A stretch of 64,000 bases of DNA, from contig JAUJYN010000017.1 of the NCBI GenBank assembly GCA_030737835.1, positions 2,294,001-2,358,000 of the forward strand, given 5' to 3'. Numbering within the stretch: position 1 is the stretch's first letter; each line of letters starts with the position of its first letter. The notes beneath the pieces are model-generated. The model did not search any database and had not been told where the DNA came from. It saw only the letters and a program-made list of their open reading frames with translations. The translations under genes and the position numbers were made by a program. This DNA is from Acorus gramineus (lineage: Eukaryota > Streptophyta > Magnoliopsida > Acorales > Acoraceae). Positions 1-12,039 of the stretch are shown in pieces.

Positions 1-251
1 AACCCGGATACGATTCGGAACTGCATATTTTTCCAAACGTTACCGGAATTCGATGAAATTTTTATGGGTAGTACTAAATGGTACCAGGACCCATAATATG
101 TAGTCAGATTTCCAATCAGAGTACTCTAACTCCCGCAGGTGGCTAAAAGCCAAAATTTTAGCGGCTCCGATCAAAAAATTAAAAAGGTCCTGAATGACCC
201 AGAAGTGACCAAGGCTTAACCGAAATGGCTCCAAATGACACAGGCATAACA
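1..251 (-). mobile_element. Partial giant LTR, one end only (- sense)
   Basis: The stretch matches, by eye, one end of the giant LTRs elsewhere in the window; for example the block around 11199-11436 has the same order of motifs (AACCCGGATACG, CCAGAATTCGATGAAATTT-like, ending in a -TAACA terminus). The terminus at 236-251 is closest to the end of the LTR that starts at 27395, which begins TGTTGTGCCTGTGTCATTTG on the + strand. It runs off the left edge. By analogy with the other stacks it is probably an inner copy inserted into the LTR seen at 252-1615. Confidence 0.6.
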
Positions 252-1615
252 GGGAATGTGGTGACCTTTGGTAACCTTACCCCCACCTTTCTTAGGGATG
301 AAGAAACCTTTGGTTATTTGATATGTGAGTGGGTGAGCCTAACCCTAACCTCACCCCCCCTTAAGGTCACCCCTAGGCACTATTTGGGCATGAAAATGAC
401 CTTTTTGCCCTCTCTCTCTCTCCCCCTCTCTCCCATTTGGTGGAACACTTTCCCTCCCTCTCATATGGCTCTCTTTCTCCCCAACCTTAGACTTGTATGC
501 TAGGGATATGCACCCTTATATTGATTAATATGATGTATCCATGCCACCTTAGACTTGTATGCTAGGGATATGCACCCTTATGTCATAAATAGAGGCCTAT
601 GCATGCTTAGACACCAAGCCCCGAACTATGCATGTTCCCATCTAGTTTAATCTAATTAAATAAAAAATGTGAGCATATAGTTACAAGCATGCCTTAGAGG
701 ATATTATAACCTTGTTGTTATAATATATGTCTCCCCGCATCTTAGTTATGCGCCCTGGAGGAATTCTTGAGAATTCATGACATTAGTAGAGTTACAAATC
801 GGTGTCGACGGATCCAAGAGGATCGTATCCGTGTGAGTAGGCTGTCTTCTCCTTTTGGTTGGATCCGATGTAGGAACTCCCCGGCGTTGGCTGGCCTGAC
901 AGAGGGCTCCCGTCCGTAGGTACCTCCGATGCGTCGGACTGTACTGATAGTGGGAGTATACCAGGTGGAGGCTACGAGGGTGGGAGAGGCTACCGGGTGG
1001 ACCAGGGGTGGAGAGCGGTCTAGTATGCCCCAAGAGGCCCATGTCACCCCCCGGAAAGGGTGAGGGTGAGGGGGGAGGTGGGTTGGCGATGAAACGACCC
1101 ATTAGAATGTGTGGTTGCTCCCGTTTTAGGGACTATAAATTATATAAGGTTAATATGAATTGTGATGCATGGGTTGTGCTATTCACTGAGCGTGTGGCTC
1201 ACCCCTCGCATATATATTTTCTCCAGTGATATCTGAGTCGGATCTGAAGGAGGAGCTCCCCGAGGCACATCAGCAGTAGCGGAGCAGCGTCACGTTCTGT
1301 GAGTGAGAGGCCATCAGCATCCCCTTCTTGATTGTATGTATTGTATTCCGTGCTTGGGCACATACTTGTATCTGGATGTCGTTGTATATATTGGTTCTCA
1401 CAGGACAGTTGATTATGTATCGGGTCTGTAATATGTCTTTGAATTACATACTCAGTCGTTTGAGCTTCCGCTATTTGTATATATTATGGCAGCTACCTTA
1501 TTGTCTGTGTTGTCATTTTTGATGTTGTTTAGAGTATGTTATTGATCTCCTGTATAGACTGCTGATATTATATATACTTGCCACGTCTCGGGGACGGTCG
1601 CCCTGGGGCGTGACA
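252..1615 (+). mobile_element. Giant LTR fragment, 3' part (+ sense)
   Basis: The segment ends in GGGGCGTGACA at 1615, the terminus shared by all giant LTRs here. Positions 490-800 resemble 32180-32430, while 1120-1615 resembles 18108-18591, so this copy is a mosaic of the two LTR subtypes. It contains the conserved acceptor module (TCACTGAGC from 1183, AG at 1225-1226) followed by the last-exon-like block. Its start is not visible and probably lies left of the window, beyond the inner LTR at 1-251. AAAGT (1616-1620) would be the right-hand target duplication. Confidence 0.65.
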
Positions 1616-3385
1616 AAAGTACCTTGTATGCTTATATGATTAATGGCCTTGTATGCATGTTTAAGTGGGCCATACCTTGTATGCATGTTGTATGATTTGT
1701 TGTTTATGATGTAAATCCATGTTAGGAGATACTCTTATAGTCAATTATTAGATGATCGTGCATATGGTTCATGCACATAACTATGATATGATTCTCCTGT
1801 TATATATATGCACATGTTAAAACTAATTAGGCCTATCTGAAATAGGCGTGGGTACGACCCACTGTCGGGATGTACCTCATTAGTTAGTGCGCGAGAGATG
1901 TAATCGCCCCTGCATCCGTGTGATGCACTTGAATGGAATTCAAGAGAATTCATTTGTTGTATCGGTTTTGTTAAACCGGTAGCTATGGCATTATGTTAGG
2001 CCTACCCGTGCTAGGCGCGTATATGAACCACCTGTTGGGTTATATGCCTTGGACTTATTTCTGCGTGAGAGTAGAGGTAACCCCTCGCGTCTGAGCGATG
2101 CACTCATGTGGGAGTCCAAGAGTATTCGTTATCAACGATATGTGATTATCGAGCATAGTTGACTTTCCCATAGGGTTCGCTTTGCGAACGTGGGGTGCTT
2201 CCTCCCGACATCGTCGTCCGTCGAACACCCCAGCATCGAAGCTGTCCAGTTTGAGTGCAACCACTTGTAGGTGCTACTGATGCATATTGCGGTACGCATC
2301 TGGCTGATGTACCGATCGTGGAAGGCCGATAGGTAGAGGCTACGTGGGAGAGGGCTACCGGATGATATTGCGAGCATGGAATCGTTCTCCATTTCTTTGG
2401 ATCCGCATTGAAGCTACCCGACGTTAAAGATGTCCTGATAGAGGGCCCCCACCTGTAGTACTACCGATGCGTTCGGCAGATGTACTGATCATAGGAGTAT
2501 ACTATGTAGAAGCTACTCGGGAGAGGGCTACCGGATGACGAAGGGTGTAGAACAAAAGAGTTTCTTCCAACAGTCTTGTGTCACCCTTAGGGGTGAGGGT
2601 GAGGATAAGGTGAAGTCACGTCGCCGCGTGACACATTCATTTTTGTTTGTTCCCATAATTGTTGGGTCCGGTTGCGTACCAATGTTCAAGGATATCGTTG
2701 GGCAGTTATCTCGATGTAGATGATCCAGTAGTGTTGTGTAGACCAGTAATTCCGTGTCTCTTCGACCAACGGTATGTTCTCCCCCCCCCCTCCCAAGAGT
2801 CCCAAGAGTCTCCCTCCAGGAGTGAGGGTGAGGGTGAGGTTGGTCGCGCCACCGCGTGACCTTGTTATCTATTGGGTTTCCACCCATGTTTTCCTTGAAA
2901 TGAAATTGTTTTAGTATTAAACTGTTGTGATGGTGATTGGTTTCCACCCACTCACTGAGCTTGTAGCTCACCCCTCGTGTACTGTTTCTTTTACAGGGGC
3001 GGTGTTGGGCGTGGAGCTGGAGCTTCCATGTGGCGTAGTCATATGTGCATGGAGCGTTCTGTCCGACGGGTGGCAAGTGCGAGGCTGTCAGCAGTCCTAG
3101 ATTTATTTTATGTATTGTAAATCGTGCATGTGGCACAGGTTGTATTTTATTTGGACTAGACTTAGCTCTCACAAGACATTGATTGTGTATTCGAGTCTGT
3201 AATGATATTTTTGGTTTACAGACTTATTGATATTTTTATGCTTCCGCTTTTCAGTTGAGTTATCAGTTCTCATTGCTTTGCCATCTTGTGTGTTATTTAT
3301 TAGAGTCATTATTGACCTCTTGTACTTGATAGTTGATACTTTATATATTGCCGCGTCTCGGGGACCACCGCCCTAGGACATGACA
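1616..3385 (+). mobile_element. Giant LTR fragment, 3' part, inserted in Copia pol
   Basis: The segment is closely similar to 32800-33935 and ends in a degenerate terminus (GGACATGACA at 3376-3385) equivalent to GGGGCGTGACA. It includes the conserved acceptor module (TCACTGAGC from 2952, AG at 2995-2996). Its right edge falls inside the Copia pol reading frame, immediately after an FQAYLIAI-like peptide, so this LTR interrupted the Copia element. The start of the LTR and the rest of the Copia element must lie left of the window if they still exist. Confidence 0.65.
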
Positions 3386-5392
3386 TGTATAGCTATGAGA
3401 TAGGCCTGAAACTGTGGAGAGTAGGTACTGACAGATGCAAAACCAAACTGGTTAGGTGGTCCCGAGTCGTGACTGAATCGGTAAGGAGAGTGACGCGCAC
3501 GTTGAGGATAACGAGGCAAAGGCTGAGGATCCACGGTAAGAGGAGGCGCGTCAGGCGTGGGAGTCGGATGACCAGAGGAAGTATCTTCAGTAGGGGCAAT
3601 AGGAGACACACTGGGAGGAGAGGATGGATTATCTGCAGGAGTGTCAAATTGAGATGCAGGGGTAGGAACAGACTCTAGTGCAACAGGTAGGCCAGGAGAA
3701 GGAAGAGACGTAATAGGAGAGACCTGAACAGGAGAATGCACAGGAGGAGAGGATGAAGTGGGTGAAGAATAAAAATAGGGAACATCCTCGACAAAGGACA
3801 CATGACGAGCGATCCAAAAACGATCTCCAATAGGATCATAGCAGCGATAACCCTTGTGTTCAAAGCTAATCCCCAAGAACACACACTTGACTGACCAAGC
3901 GGCCAACTTGGTGCGTTGATGAGGAGGGAGAAGCACGAAACAAGTACATCCAAAAGTGCAAAGTCTGCTATAATCAGGTTTGGAGGAGTAAAGGCGCTCA
4001 TGAGGAGTCATACCAGAGAGGATAGAAGAGGGAGTGATATTGATAACATGAATAGATAGAAGAGCAGCCTCAGCCCAGAATGTGCTAGGGACGGATGAAG
4101 AAAGTAAGAGGGAACGAGCGGTCTCAAGAATATGGCAATGTTTTCTTTCAAGAACACCATTTTGCTCATAAGTATAAGGGCAAGATTGCTGAAAGAGACT
4201 ACCATGAGAATGAAGAAGAGAACGCATCGTGGAGGAGATATATTCATGAGCACAATCAGATCGGAAGGTCTTGATACGAGTCTGAAACTGGGTGTGAATC
4301 ATAGTGGTAAGGACCTCATATATCTTTGGGACCTTAGATCGATGACGCAATAAATAAATCCAGGTAAAGCGAGAATAGTCATCAATAAAACTGATATATT
4401 ACAAAAAATAACTCTTTGACGTGATATGAGGACCCCAAATATCAGAATGAACAAGCTCAAATGGACTAGAGGACTGATGACTGCTAGGATGGAATGGAGT
4501 AGCAACAGGTTTGGCCAATTTACAACCCTCACAAATAGAAAGAGGAGAAAATGAAACACGACCTAAATCACCAGACTGAAGAAGGTCTTTAAGTCGAGAC
4601 TCAGAAACATGACCTAACCTTTTATGCCACAAGTTAGAATCAGAGGTGACAGTGCCACAAAAAACTGAGGGATCGAGTACAGGAAGATGAAGATACTCCA
4701 CATAATACAGTCTGCCAATCCTATGACCAACACCAATCCTCTACCTTGAACGTGGATCCTGCACAAAACACCCAGATAAGGTAAAGGTAACAGTGAATCT
4801 AGAGTCACACAATCGACTAATAGACACAAGATTCATGCAAAGGTCAGGAGCATGCAAAACAAATGGTAATGAAAGGCGTCCAAGGGGATGAGATGTGGTG
4901 GTGATCGATCCATACTGCGTGATGACTAAAGGAGAGCCATTAGCAGTATGAATCGAAGGTAGGTGTGAGGGTGCAGGTGAGCATGCAATGAGAACAGAAC
5001 TATCAGACGTCATGTGATGTGAAGCACCCGAATCAAAGATCCAATAAGCATGAGTACCTGTAGTAGAAGACAAGGCAAAATGGTGTAGAAGAACCAGAAA
5101 GAGACTGCTGTAAAATCAGGTGGTCTAGGCACTGACTGATCTCTCCAAGCGTATCTGAGTGTGGCTGAATGGAGCCAATCGAAGTAGTAATCGTAGCTGC
5201 AACAGAAGGAAGATGATGTCCTTGGCCTTTCAGTCTATGACGCTTCTGAGCAGGTCTTCTTCTTTTCAGGCTATTGCGCTTCGTAGTAGGAGCGGCCCCC
5301 AAGATGCCCTCATAGATAAACGACGAAGTAGACGGACAAGACACCTTCGGAGCTAGTGTCAGAAGAGTAGGGTTGTTGTCAATTTCTGACAT
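3386..5392 (-). pseudogene. Copia gag-pol remnant (protease, integrase)
   Basis: The first ATG considered is at 5392 (MSEIDNN). About 100 residues follow with no CCHC knuckle, so gag looks mostly deleted. A frameshift near 5040-5090 leads into the frame starting at 5073. It contains WIFDSGASHHMTSD, the copia aspartic-protease-like motif with its DSG. An in-frame TAG at 4741-4743 follows, then the GAG-pre-integrase domain (WHKRLGH ... CEGCKLAK, HHCC zinc-binding pattern) and the integrase start (HSDIWGP). A second in-frame TAA sits at 4399-4401, just before FIDDYSRF. The 3386-4350 part carries the rest of the integrase core (RSDCAHEY, then the NGVLERKH region with the catalytic Glu) and a KGYRCYDP motif, followed by a Pro/Ser-rich linker that ends at the LTR insertion. 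One frameshift and two stops make it non-functional. The 3' end is lost from view. Confidence 0.85.
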
Positions 5393-6340
5393 TGTGTAGA
5401 ATCACTCGGATGAAGATCAAAACCAAACGAGGACGTAGAGCACAAAAAATTGAGAAAAATGGACTACTAGATCACCTTAATCGGACTTCCAGAGAGGAAG
5501 TTATGACCGATTTAGTGATTTGAAGTCTCAAGGAGGTGCCGAAGGCGGCGGAGAGTGGCCGGTGGCGGCAGAGGGCAGACGGAGGAGCCGAAGGGCTGTC
5601 GGAGGTGACCTGAGGGCGGACTCGGGTCGGGTGCCGGACCGGGTTCGCGGATCCGGGTTGGGTCTGGGTCGGATGCTGGGCCGGGTTCGCGGATCCAGGT
5701 CGCTGGGCAGGGTCTGGGTCGGATTCTGGGCTGACTCGGGTTGGGTGCCGGGTCGGGTGCGCGAGACAATTCGGAACGCTCAAGACAGGCTAGCACAAGC
5801 TGTCCCAACAGATCCCGGGAAATCCGGGCAGGATCAGCGGATCGGTGCTCGGGCAGATTTGTCGGGCGCGACAGATCCCTGGTAATCCAGGCAGATTCAA
5901 GCGCGCGGCAAGGCACGGTGCGACAGGGTGCGCGGCAAGGCACGACGCTGCAGGGCGCGATGCGGCAGGGTAGGGCAGGGCAGGGCGCGCGACAGGGCAC
6001 CTGGCAGGGCAGGGCAGGGCGCTCGACTAGGCGTGGCAGGGCGCGGTAGGGCACCTGGCAGGGTAGGGCAGGGGGCTCAGCAGGGCAGTGCAGGGCGCGG
6101 CAAGGCACTTGGCAGGGCAGGGCAGGGCGCTTGGCTGGGCGTGGCATGGTGCAGCAGGGCACCTGGCAGGGCAGGGCACGGCATGCGGCAGGGAAGGTCA
6201 GGGCACGCGGCAGGGCTGCGCGAGCAGTGGCAGGGCGGCACGCGTCAGCAGCAGGGCGGCACGCGTCAGCAGCAGGGCCACGACGGCGACGGCAAAGGAT
6301 TCCAAATAAAAAATAAAAAAAATAAGGGTTTTTGATGTGG
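5393..6340 (-). other. Copia leader with GC-rich CAGGGCAGGG-type minisatellite
   Basis: This lies between the PBS and the gag-like start of the Copia element. About 5890-6290 is an imperfect array of GGCAGGG units mixed with GCGCGGCA units. Several long open frames on both strands come from this composition and are not believed. The + strand carries GGGTAGGGCAGGGCAGGG (5968-5985), which fits a G-quadruplex pattern. Confidence 0.6.
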
Positions 6341-6354
6341 TGGCTCTGATACCA
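6341..6354 (-). other. Copia primer-binding site (initiator tRNA-Met type)
   Basis: On the - strand this reads TGGTATCAGAGCCA, matching the 3' end of plant initiator tRNA-Met, the usual primer of copia elements. It directly abuts the LTR end (…GTAACA) with no spacer. Confidence 0.85.
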
Positions 6355-6477
6355 TGTTACAATCAGATAATGGAATAATAGAATCCTTGTATTGCGCTTA
6401 GGGATTAATCCCTTATATACAAGTACACATAAGATTACACGTGTAATACACTATGACATAACACATATAATTGAACA
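6355..6477 (-). repeat. Short Copia 5' LTR
   Basis: On the - strand this 123-bp segment begins TGTTCAATT and ends TTGTAACA next to the PBS, with a TATATAAG box in its middle. No second copy is in the window to confirm the outer edge, so the length is inferred from the TG…CA ends. Confidence 0.55.
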
Positions 6478-8281
6478 GATATGAATGGAGCATACAAAGA
6501 ACATATAAGCATTGTTATATATGTGTCACTTTTTGCCTTTTGGTAACCATTGGGACATTCTGACAGTTTTTCAGTTTTTTTCGTTTTTCGATCGGAACCG
6601 CTAAAATTTTTGACTGTTAGCTATCATCCTGAGTTTGAGGACTCCGATTAAAAATTTAACTGCATATTATGTGTCCTGGTGCCATTTCAAGCCACTCACG
6701 AAAATTTCATCGAATTCCGGTAACGTTTCAGAATTTCACAGTTCCGAAGCGTATCAGGGTTTTGACCGAGCGAGAAGTCATTGGGAGACTTGACTTAGTC
6801 AATGTGGGCCCATGACTTGGTCAACTCTTTTGTCTTTTTGTGTGGATGGGTTGACCCAAGTCAAAGTGCACTTAAACCCCCCCTAATCCTAGCCTAAACC
6901 TAATTAGGGCTAATCTAATTGAGGGTGTGAGTGTGTGTGGTGTGTGTGTGAGGATAAATAAATCCCACGACAACATTTGGGTCCCTATTCATCATCTTCT
7001 CCACTCAATCCCTCTCTCTTCCCTCTTTTAAATCCACATTTGGACCTAGCTAGGGTGCTTGAAACCAAAAACCCAAAGGAGAGAAAAGATAGGTGAGCTC
7101 CCGATCTATCTTCCGGTGGTTTCGTTTTTGAATTCCCTCATGTGTGACCCCCTCTCTTACCCTCTTTTCTCCTCTGATTTGAGCCACTTTGAGGGCTGAA
7201 GGAGCTCTTGGTGGTGGTGGTCCTTGAGGAGGTGTTTCGGTGAGCGAAGAGCAACCGATCTTCCCCTTCCTTCCTTTCCTTCCTTGGGTGAGGTTTCTTT
7301 CCTTCCTTTTCATGTTTAGATGCATGTTAGGGGGGTGGTTTTGGTTGTTGGTGGCGGTGGGTGGCCGTTTGTGGCGGTTGGTGGCGGTTGGTGGCCATTG
7401 GTGGCAGTGGGCGAGGTGGTAGGATGGTTCGGGTAGGCTGGCAGCGCAGGCAGGCAGGGCAGGCAGGCAGGGCAGGCAGGTAGGACAGGCAGGCTGGCAG
7501 GGGCAAAGTAGGGCACTGTCAGGCATGCTGGCAGGGCACGCGCGCGTGCGCGCGGGCGTGCGCTAGGGTGGAGCAGGAGCGTGCAGGTGCTGCGCGCTGG
7601 GCGCCGTGCGCGGGCGTGCGCGCGGGGCGCTGCGCAGAGGCGCAGTGCGGGCGTGCGCAGGGGACCGCGTGCGGATGCTGCGCGCAGGGCACTGTGCGGG
7701 GGCGTGCGCGCGGAGCGCTGCGTAGAGGAGCAGGCGTGCTGTGCACGCGTGGTGGGGGCGAGCTGGTGGTGCGCGCGGGGTGAGGCATTGGGGCGCAGGG
7801 CGTGCGGGTGTGCGCGCGAGTGCTGCGCTGGGGCGCAGTGAGCGCGCGGTGCACCCGGGGGGCTCGGCGGCGTGTCCTGGCATGTGGGCAGGGGCTCGGC
7901 AGTGCGCCTGGGTGCGCGGGCTGGGGCACGGCTGTGCATCTGGGTTGGGTGGCCGTGCATACGGCTACCCGAGGGTTCGGGAGTGAGTCGAGGTGCTCGG
8001 ACTCGCGTGCATACAGGCCGTATGTACGCTTGTCCGAGTGTTGGGTATTTTTGTGTATTTTTGTAAATATTTGTGTATTTTACTCACTGAGTTGATTACC
8101 CTGTCTTGCAGATCTTGACGGACGATCGCGCGACGACCCGGTTATTGGTGAGTGGGACAACCCAACCCAGTAGGGAGGCGCTATATGCACTTGGGCGTGT
8201 ACCGTCCTCCCCTGGGGCACCATGGTTAATATTAACTTGTGTAATATGTAATCCATGCAAGCATGATTAGTGTGTAGAATG

Positions 8282-11200
8282 TGTCACGCCCCAGGGCGGC
8301 CAACCCCGGGACGCGGCAAATGTATATATATCATATCAGAAACCTACACAGGAGGTCAAATGCATATACTCTAAACCACAAATAAAATGACAACACATAT
8401 CAAATAGGGCTGACATAATATATATACAATATAGCGGAAGCAAAAGACTGAATCTGTGAATAAACATTCTACAGACTCGATACTCAATCATCTGTCCTGT
8501 GAGAGCCAATATACACAAATACAACTGAACATATACAAACACGTGCCAAGCACGGAAATCAATACATACAGCCAAGGAAAGGGATGCTGATAGCCTCTGG
8601 CACTCGCGGACGTAGCGCTGCTCCGCTACTGAAGGAATCCCTCGGAAAGCTCCAACTGCTGCTCCGGCTCCAGCTCCAGCTCAGTGACCACTGGGGAAAA
8701 ACATGTGCGAGGGGTGAGCCACACGCTCAGTGAACAGCACAACCCACGCAACACAGACAATATTTACCACAATATTCCATTATTTTAATCCAGCCACCAA
8801 TACATAACAACATAATCCAGTGGTTCGTACTTCGCCGAACCACCACACCCTCACCCTCACCCATCCATGGGTGACATAGGATTTTGGGACTGATAATCAT
8901 CTATTCACAAATCCAGTAGGTCGCTCATCGCCAACCCACTACACCCTCACCCTCACCCATCCATGGGTGACATAGGATTTTGGGACTGACTAGGCTGTTG
9001 GTCACCCTTGGTCCACCGATAGTCTCTCCCTCCACTCCGTAGGCCGCCTGGTCTACTCCCATATTCAGCACAGTCCGTCACCTCATCAGGAGGTGCCTAC
9101 TAATGGGAGCCCTCTGTCAGGAAGGCCCTGTCTAACGCTGGGGGTAGCCTCCACCGGATCCAACGCAGGGAACAGAACAGCCTATCCATCGCATATGATC
9201 CACTCGGATCCGCCGACTACACGCCTCAACAATTCTAATGTCATGAACTCTTCAGAGTTCCTCCAGCGCGCATAACCAAGATGCGGGGAAACAAGTACAA
9301 TCAAAAGCAGTGTTGGAATATCACTGGGGGAAAGAAACTCGGGAGGGCGGCGTGAGTTCCCGATACAGGGTACCCCGACAACCAAACAAGGAACACGGAG
9401 TACCCTAACACGGGTCTCACCGCTGTCCTCGCAAGGTCCCTCCCCTATAATATTCACTACTCATGCTAATAATCATACCAAACATACAACTCTACCGTTC
9501 TGAATTCCTCAGAACCCACCAGGGCGCATAACTACGATGCGGGGAACATGCATAAGGTTATAACATGGTGAAATATTCTTGGGGGAAAGCAACTCGGGAG
9601 GGCAGCGTGAGTTCCCGTTATAGGACGCTCCGACAACCAAACAAGGAACACGGTGTACCCTAACCCGGGTCTCACCGCTGTCCTCGCAAGGCCCCTCCCC
9701 TAAAATAATCACTATAACATGCAATTCAACAGATACTAGTATTTAATTTAATAAATAAAACTAGTAGGACGCATGCATAGGCCGGGTTTCCTAGCATGTA
9801 AACAGGGGACATGCTGCATGGCTCATATGCATATCCTAAGGGGGCAAGTCCCTAACATGCAAAGACTAGGGAAGCATGCATTCTACACATAATTCACACA
9901 AGCATGGATTACATATTATTACAGGTAATATTTATCCATGTCGCCCCAGGAGAGGTCGGTATACGCCCCAAGTGCGTACAACGCCTCTCTACTGGGTTGG
10001 ATTGTCCCACTCACCAGAATCGGGGTCGTCGCGCGACCGTCTGTCGAGATCTGCAAGACAGGTATTATTTGGTAAGTATTAATCCACAATTATCGTTAAA
10101 TACATAAATAAACACCCCAAAACCCACAACAAGCATCCAACACCTCCCCAACAACTACCCGCGGCCTCGGCAACCACCCGCACGGCCCCCGGCAACCACC
10201 CGCACGGTCGGCCACCGCCCGGACGCGCCGCCACGGGCCCCGCACGCCTCGCGCCGGTCTGCGAGCACCCCGCGCGCCCCCGCACGCAGTGCCCCGCCTC
10301 GCGCGCACCTCGCACACCTTGCCGCACCTCGCGCGCACCTCGCACGCCACCTCGCGCACTGCCCCGCGCCCCGTGCCTCCTCCGCGCGCGCCGCAGCACC
10401 TCGGCCAGCACCTCCGCGCCTCGCGCACGCCTCCGCGCGCGCCTGCTCCACGCGCGCCACCTCGCGCAGCACCACCCGCGCGACCTGCTCCACGCGCGCC
10501 ACCTCGCGCAGCAGCCTCTGCTCGCCCAGCACCAGCTTCTGCTCGCCCAGCACGACCAGCACCCTGCACCAGGCCCGCGCGCCTCGCGCGCACGCCGCGC
10601 GTACGCGCGCCCGCGCACGCACGCGCGCCGCCCGCGCGCACCCGACCTGGCGCCGCCTGGGCTGCTGCTGCTGGCCCGGACGACCCGCCACTGCCCGAGC
10701 GCCACCACCACCCCTCCCTTGACCACCGACCACCTCCAGCCACCTCCGACCACCCTCCGACGACCCCCACAGCCGCCGACCACCCCCAATCACAAAAACC
10801 TCCCCCTAGCATTCATCTAAGCAAGAAAAAGAGAGAAAGAAGGCTTACCGAGGGGAGGAAGAGGCGTCCGGTGGATCTCCACGCGCCGAAACCCTTCCCA
10901 AAAGCCTTCTCACGCCCCGATCTAGCTCCACCACCAAAATGGGCCAAAACAGAGGAGAGAGAGGGGAGGTCGGAGAGGCTAGGATCGCCGGAATTCGGAT
11001 TTGAAGACACCGGTGTGTAGATCGGGACCCGATCTACACTTCCCGTGCTTTGGGTTTTCGATTTCGAGGGGTGGAGGGGGCTCAAACGGAAGAAAAACGG
11101 AGGAGAGGAGAGAGAGAGTCCAAGGTCGGGGATGATGAATAGTGATTTCAAATTTTTAGATTCCATTTATGTAATGCGCGACTTAAAAACCCGGATACGC

Positions 11201-11436
11201 CCCGGAACTGGGAAATTTTTGCAAACGATGCCAGAATTCGATGAAATTTTCGTGAGAGGTCTAAAATGGCACCAGGACACCAAATATGCAGTTAGATTTT
11301 CAATCGGAGTCCTCTAGCTCAGACAATAGCTAACAGTCTGAAAATACGCGGTTCCGATCGAAAAATCGGTAAAAACCAAAAACTGCCAGAACGCTCTAAC
11401 GGTTACCAACAGGTTAAAAGTGACACATATATAACA
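8282..11436 (-). repeat. 3' LTR of the nested gypsy element
   Basis: A 3155-bp LTR almost identical to 14233-17372. Sense features read on the - strand: an inverted repeat with 12-nt arms GTGTAGATCGGG (11015-11039), a donor CTCG|GTAAGCC (GT at 10848-10847), a GC-rich block (about 10140-10730), an acceptor CTTGCAG, a 36-nt exon (10050-10015) with donor GTGAGTG, and the conserved acceptor module (8733-8691). It also contains a duplicated block with CACCCTCACCCTCACCC (about 8867-8990). Confidence 0.92.
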
Positions 11437-11450
11437 TTATTCCCCCCTTA
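11437..11450 (-). other. Polypurine tract of the gypsy element
   Basis: On the - strand this reads TAAGGGGGGAATAA and sits directly before the 3' LTR start TGTTATATATG, the expected position for plus-strand priming. Confidence 0.75.
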
Positions 11451-11985
11451 GGAAATTTTGTCCCCAAAATTCGCCAAAAACATCTAGGAGGGGAAAGATG
11501 CGGATACGCGTCGAACCTGGCCTCCATGAGCTCCCAAGTGTCCTTAACACCGGAACGGTGCTGCCATCGCACCTCGACCAACTGGACGGTCTTGGTGCAG
11601 AGCCTCCTCACGCGGCGGTCCATGATCTCAATCGACTGCTCCACGAATGACTGTCCGGCTCAGAGACGAGCGGCTCGAACGGGATGACGTGAGCAGGATC
11701 GTGGACACAGCCTTTCCCAACTGCGAACCCACCACTCCAAGACGGAGAGGTAAGAATTGGCGCTGAGGTGAGCCTCCGAGTAAACTCCAGGAAGCTCTCC
11801 TCGCAAGACGGGGACCACTCGAACCGGACATCCTTCCGAGTAAGGCGGTTAAGAGGAACAGCTATCTTCGAGAGTCCCTCGTCAAACTTCCTGCAATAAC
11901 TCGCCAAACTCCGGAAGCTCCGAATCCATGCGGGGCTCGACGGTCTACGCCAATTCGACATAGCAAGCGTCTTACCCGGGTCCAC
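11440..11985 (-). pseudogene. Gypsy pol remnant: RT/RNase H junction and integrase tail
   Basis: Positions 11985-11640 encode a peptide with DPGKTLAMSNW, IRSFRSLASYCRKF, LNRLTRK and RFEWSPSCEESF, the end of gypsy reverse transcriptase running into RNase H. The frame then moves to another segment (11640-11450) with DRRVRRLCTKTVQLVEVRW and DTWELMEARFDAYPHLS, typical of the C-terminal tail of chromovirus integrase just before the 3' LTR. RT catalytic motifs, the RNase H body, and the integrase zinc finger and core are missing. The two parts are joined by a large internal deletion, so this is a pol relic. Confidence 0.8.
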
Positions 11986-12039
11986 AGATATACCTTCACC
12001 AGAAATTCAACCAGCCCAAAAGGCCTTAACCTCTACCAA

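Larger units (their letters stand above)
3386..6477 (-). mobile_element. Ty1/copia retrotransposon, 5' part, interrupted
   Basis: Reading on the - strand, the order is a short LTR (6355-6477), a PBS (6341-6354), a GC-rich leader (5393-6340), a shortened gag-like start, a protease-like motif, a GAG-pre-integrase zinc finger and an integrase core. The sequence is then cut by a giant LTR at 3385. Reverse transcriptase, RNase H and the 3' LTR are not in the window. The order protease, integrase, then (missing) RT is diagnostic of copia elements rather than gypsy elements. Confidence 0.85.

Noticed and set aside
2528..3172. 214-codon open frame on the - strand within an LTR
   Set aside because: No domain; a shorter, frame-broken counterpart appears in the related LTR at 33033-33515, so it is not maintained as a gene.
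5512..6335. Open frames of up to 216 codons in the Copia leader
   Set aside because: Translation of the GGCAGGG minisatellite; upstream of gag in the wrong context and present on both strands.
8867..8990. CACCCTCACCCTCACCC runs as possible telomere-like repeats
   Set aside because: They are short, fixed parts of every LTR copy and do not match the plant telomere unit CCCTAAA.
10079..11020. Long overlapping open frames on both strands (212-243 codons) rich in Ala/Arg/Pro/Gly
   Set aside because: They arise from the GC-rich LTR block, occur on both strands at once, have no domain, and recur in every LTR copy with frames that shift between copies.
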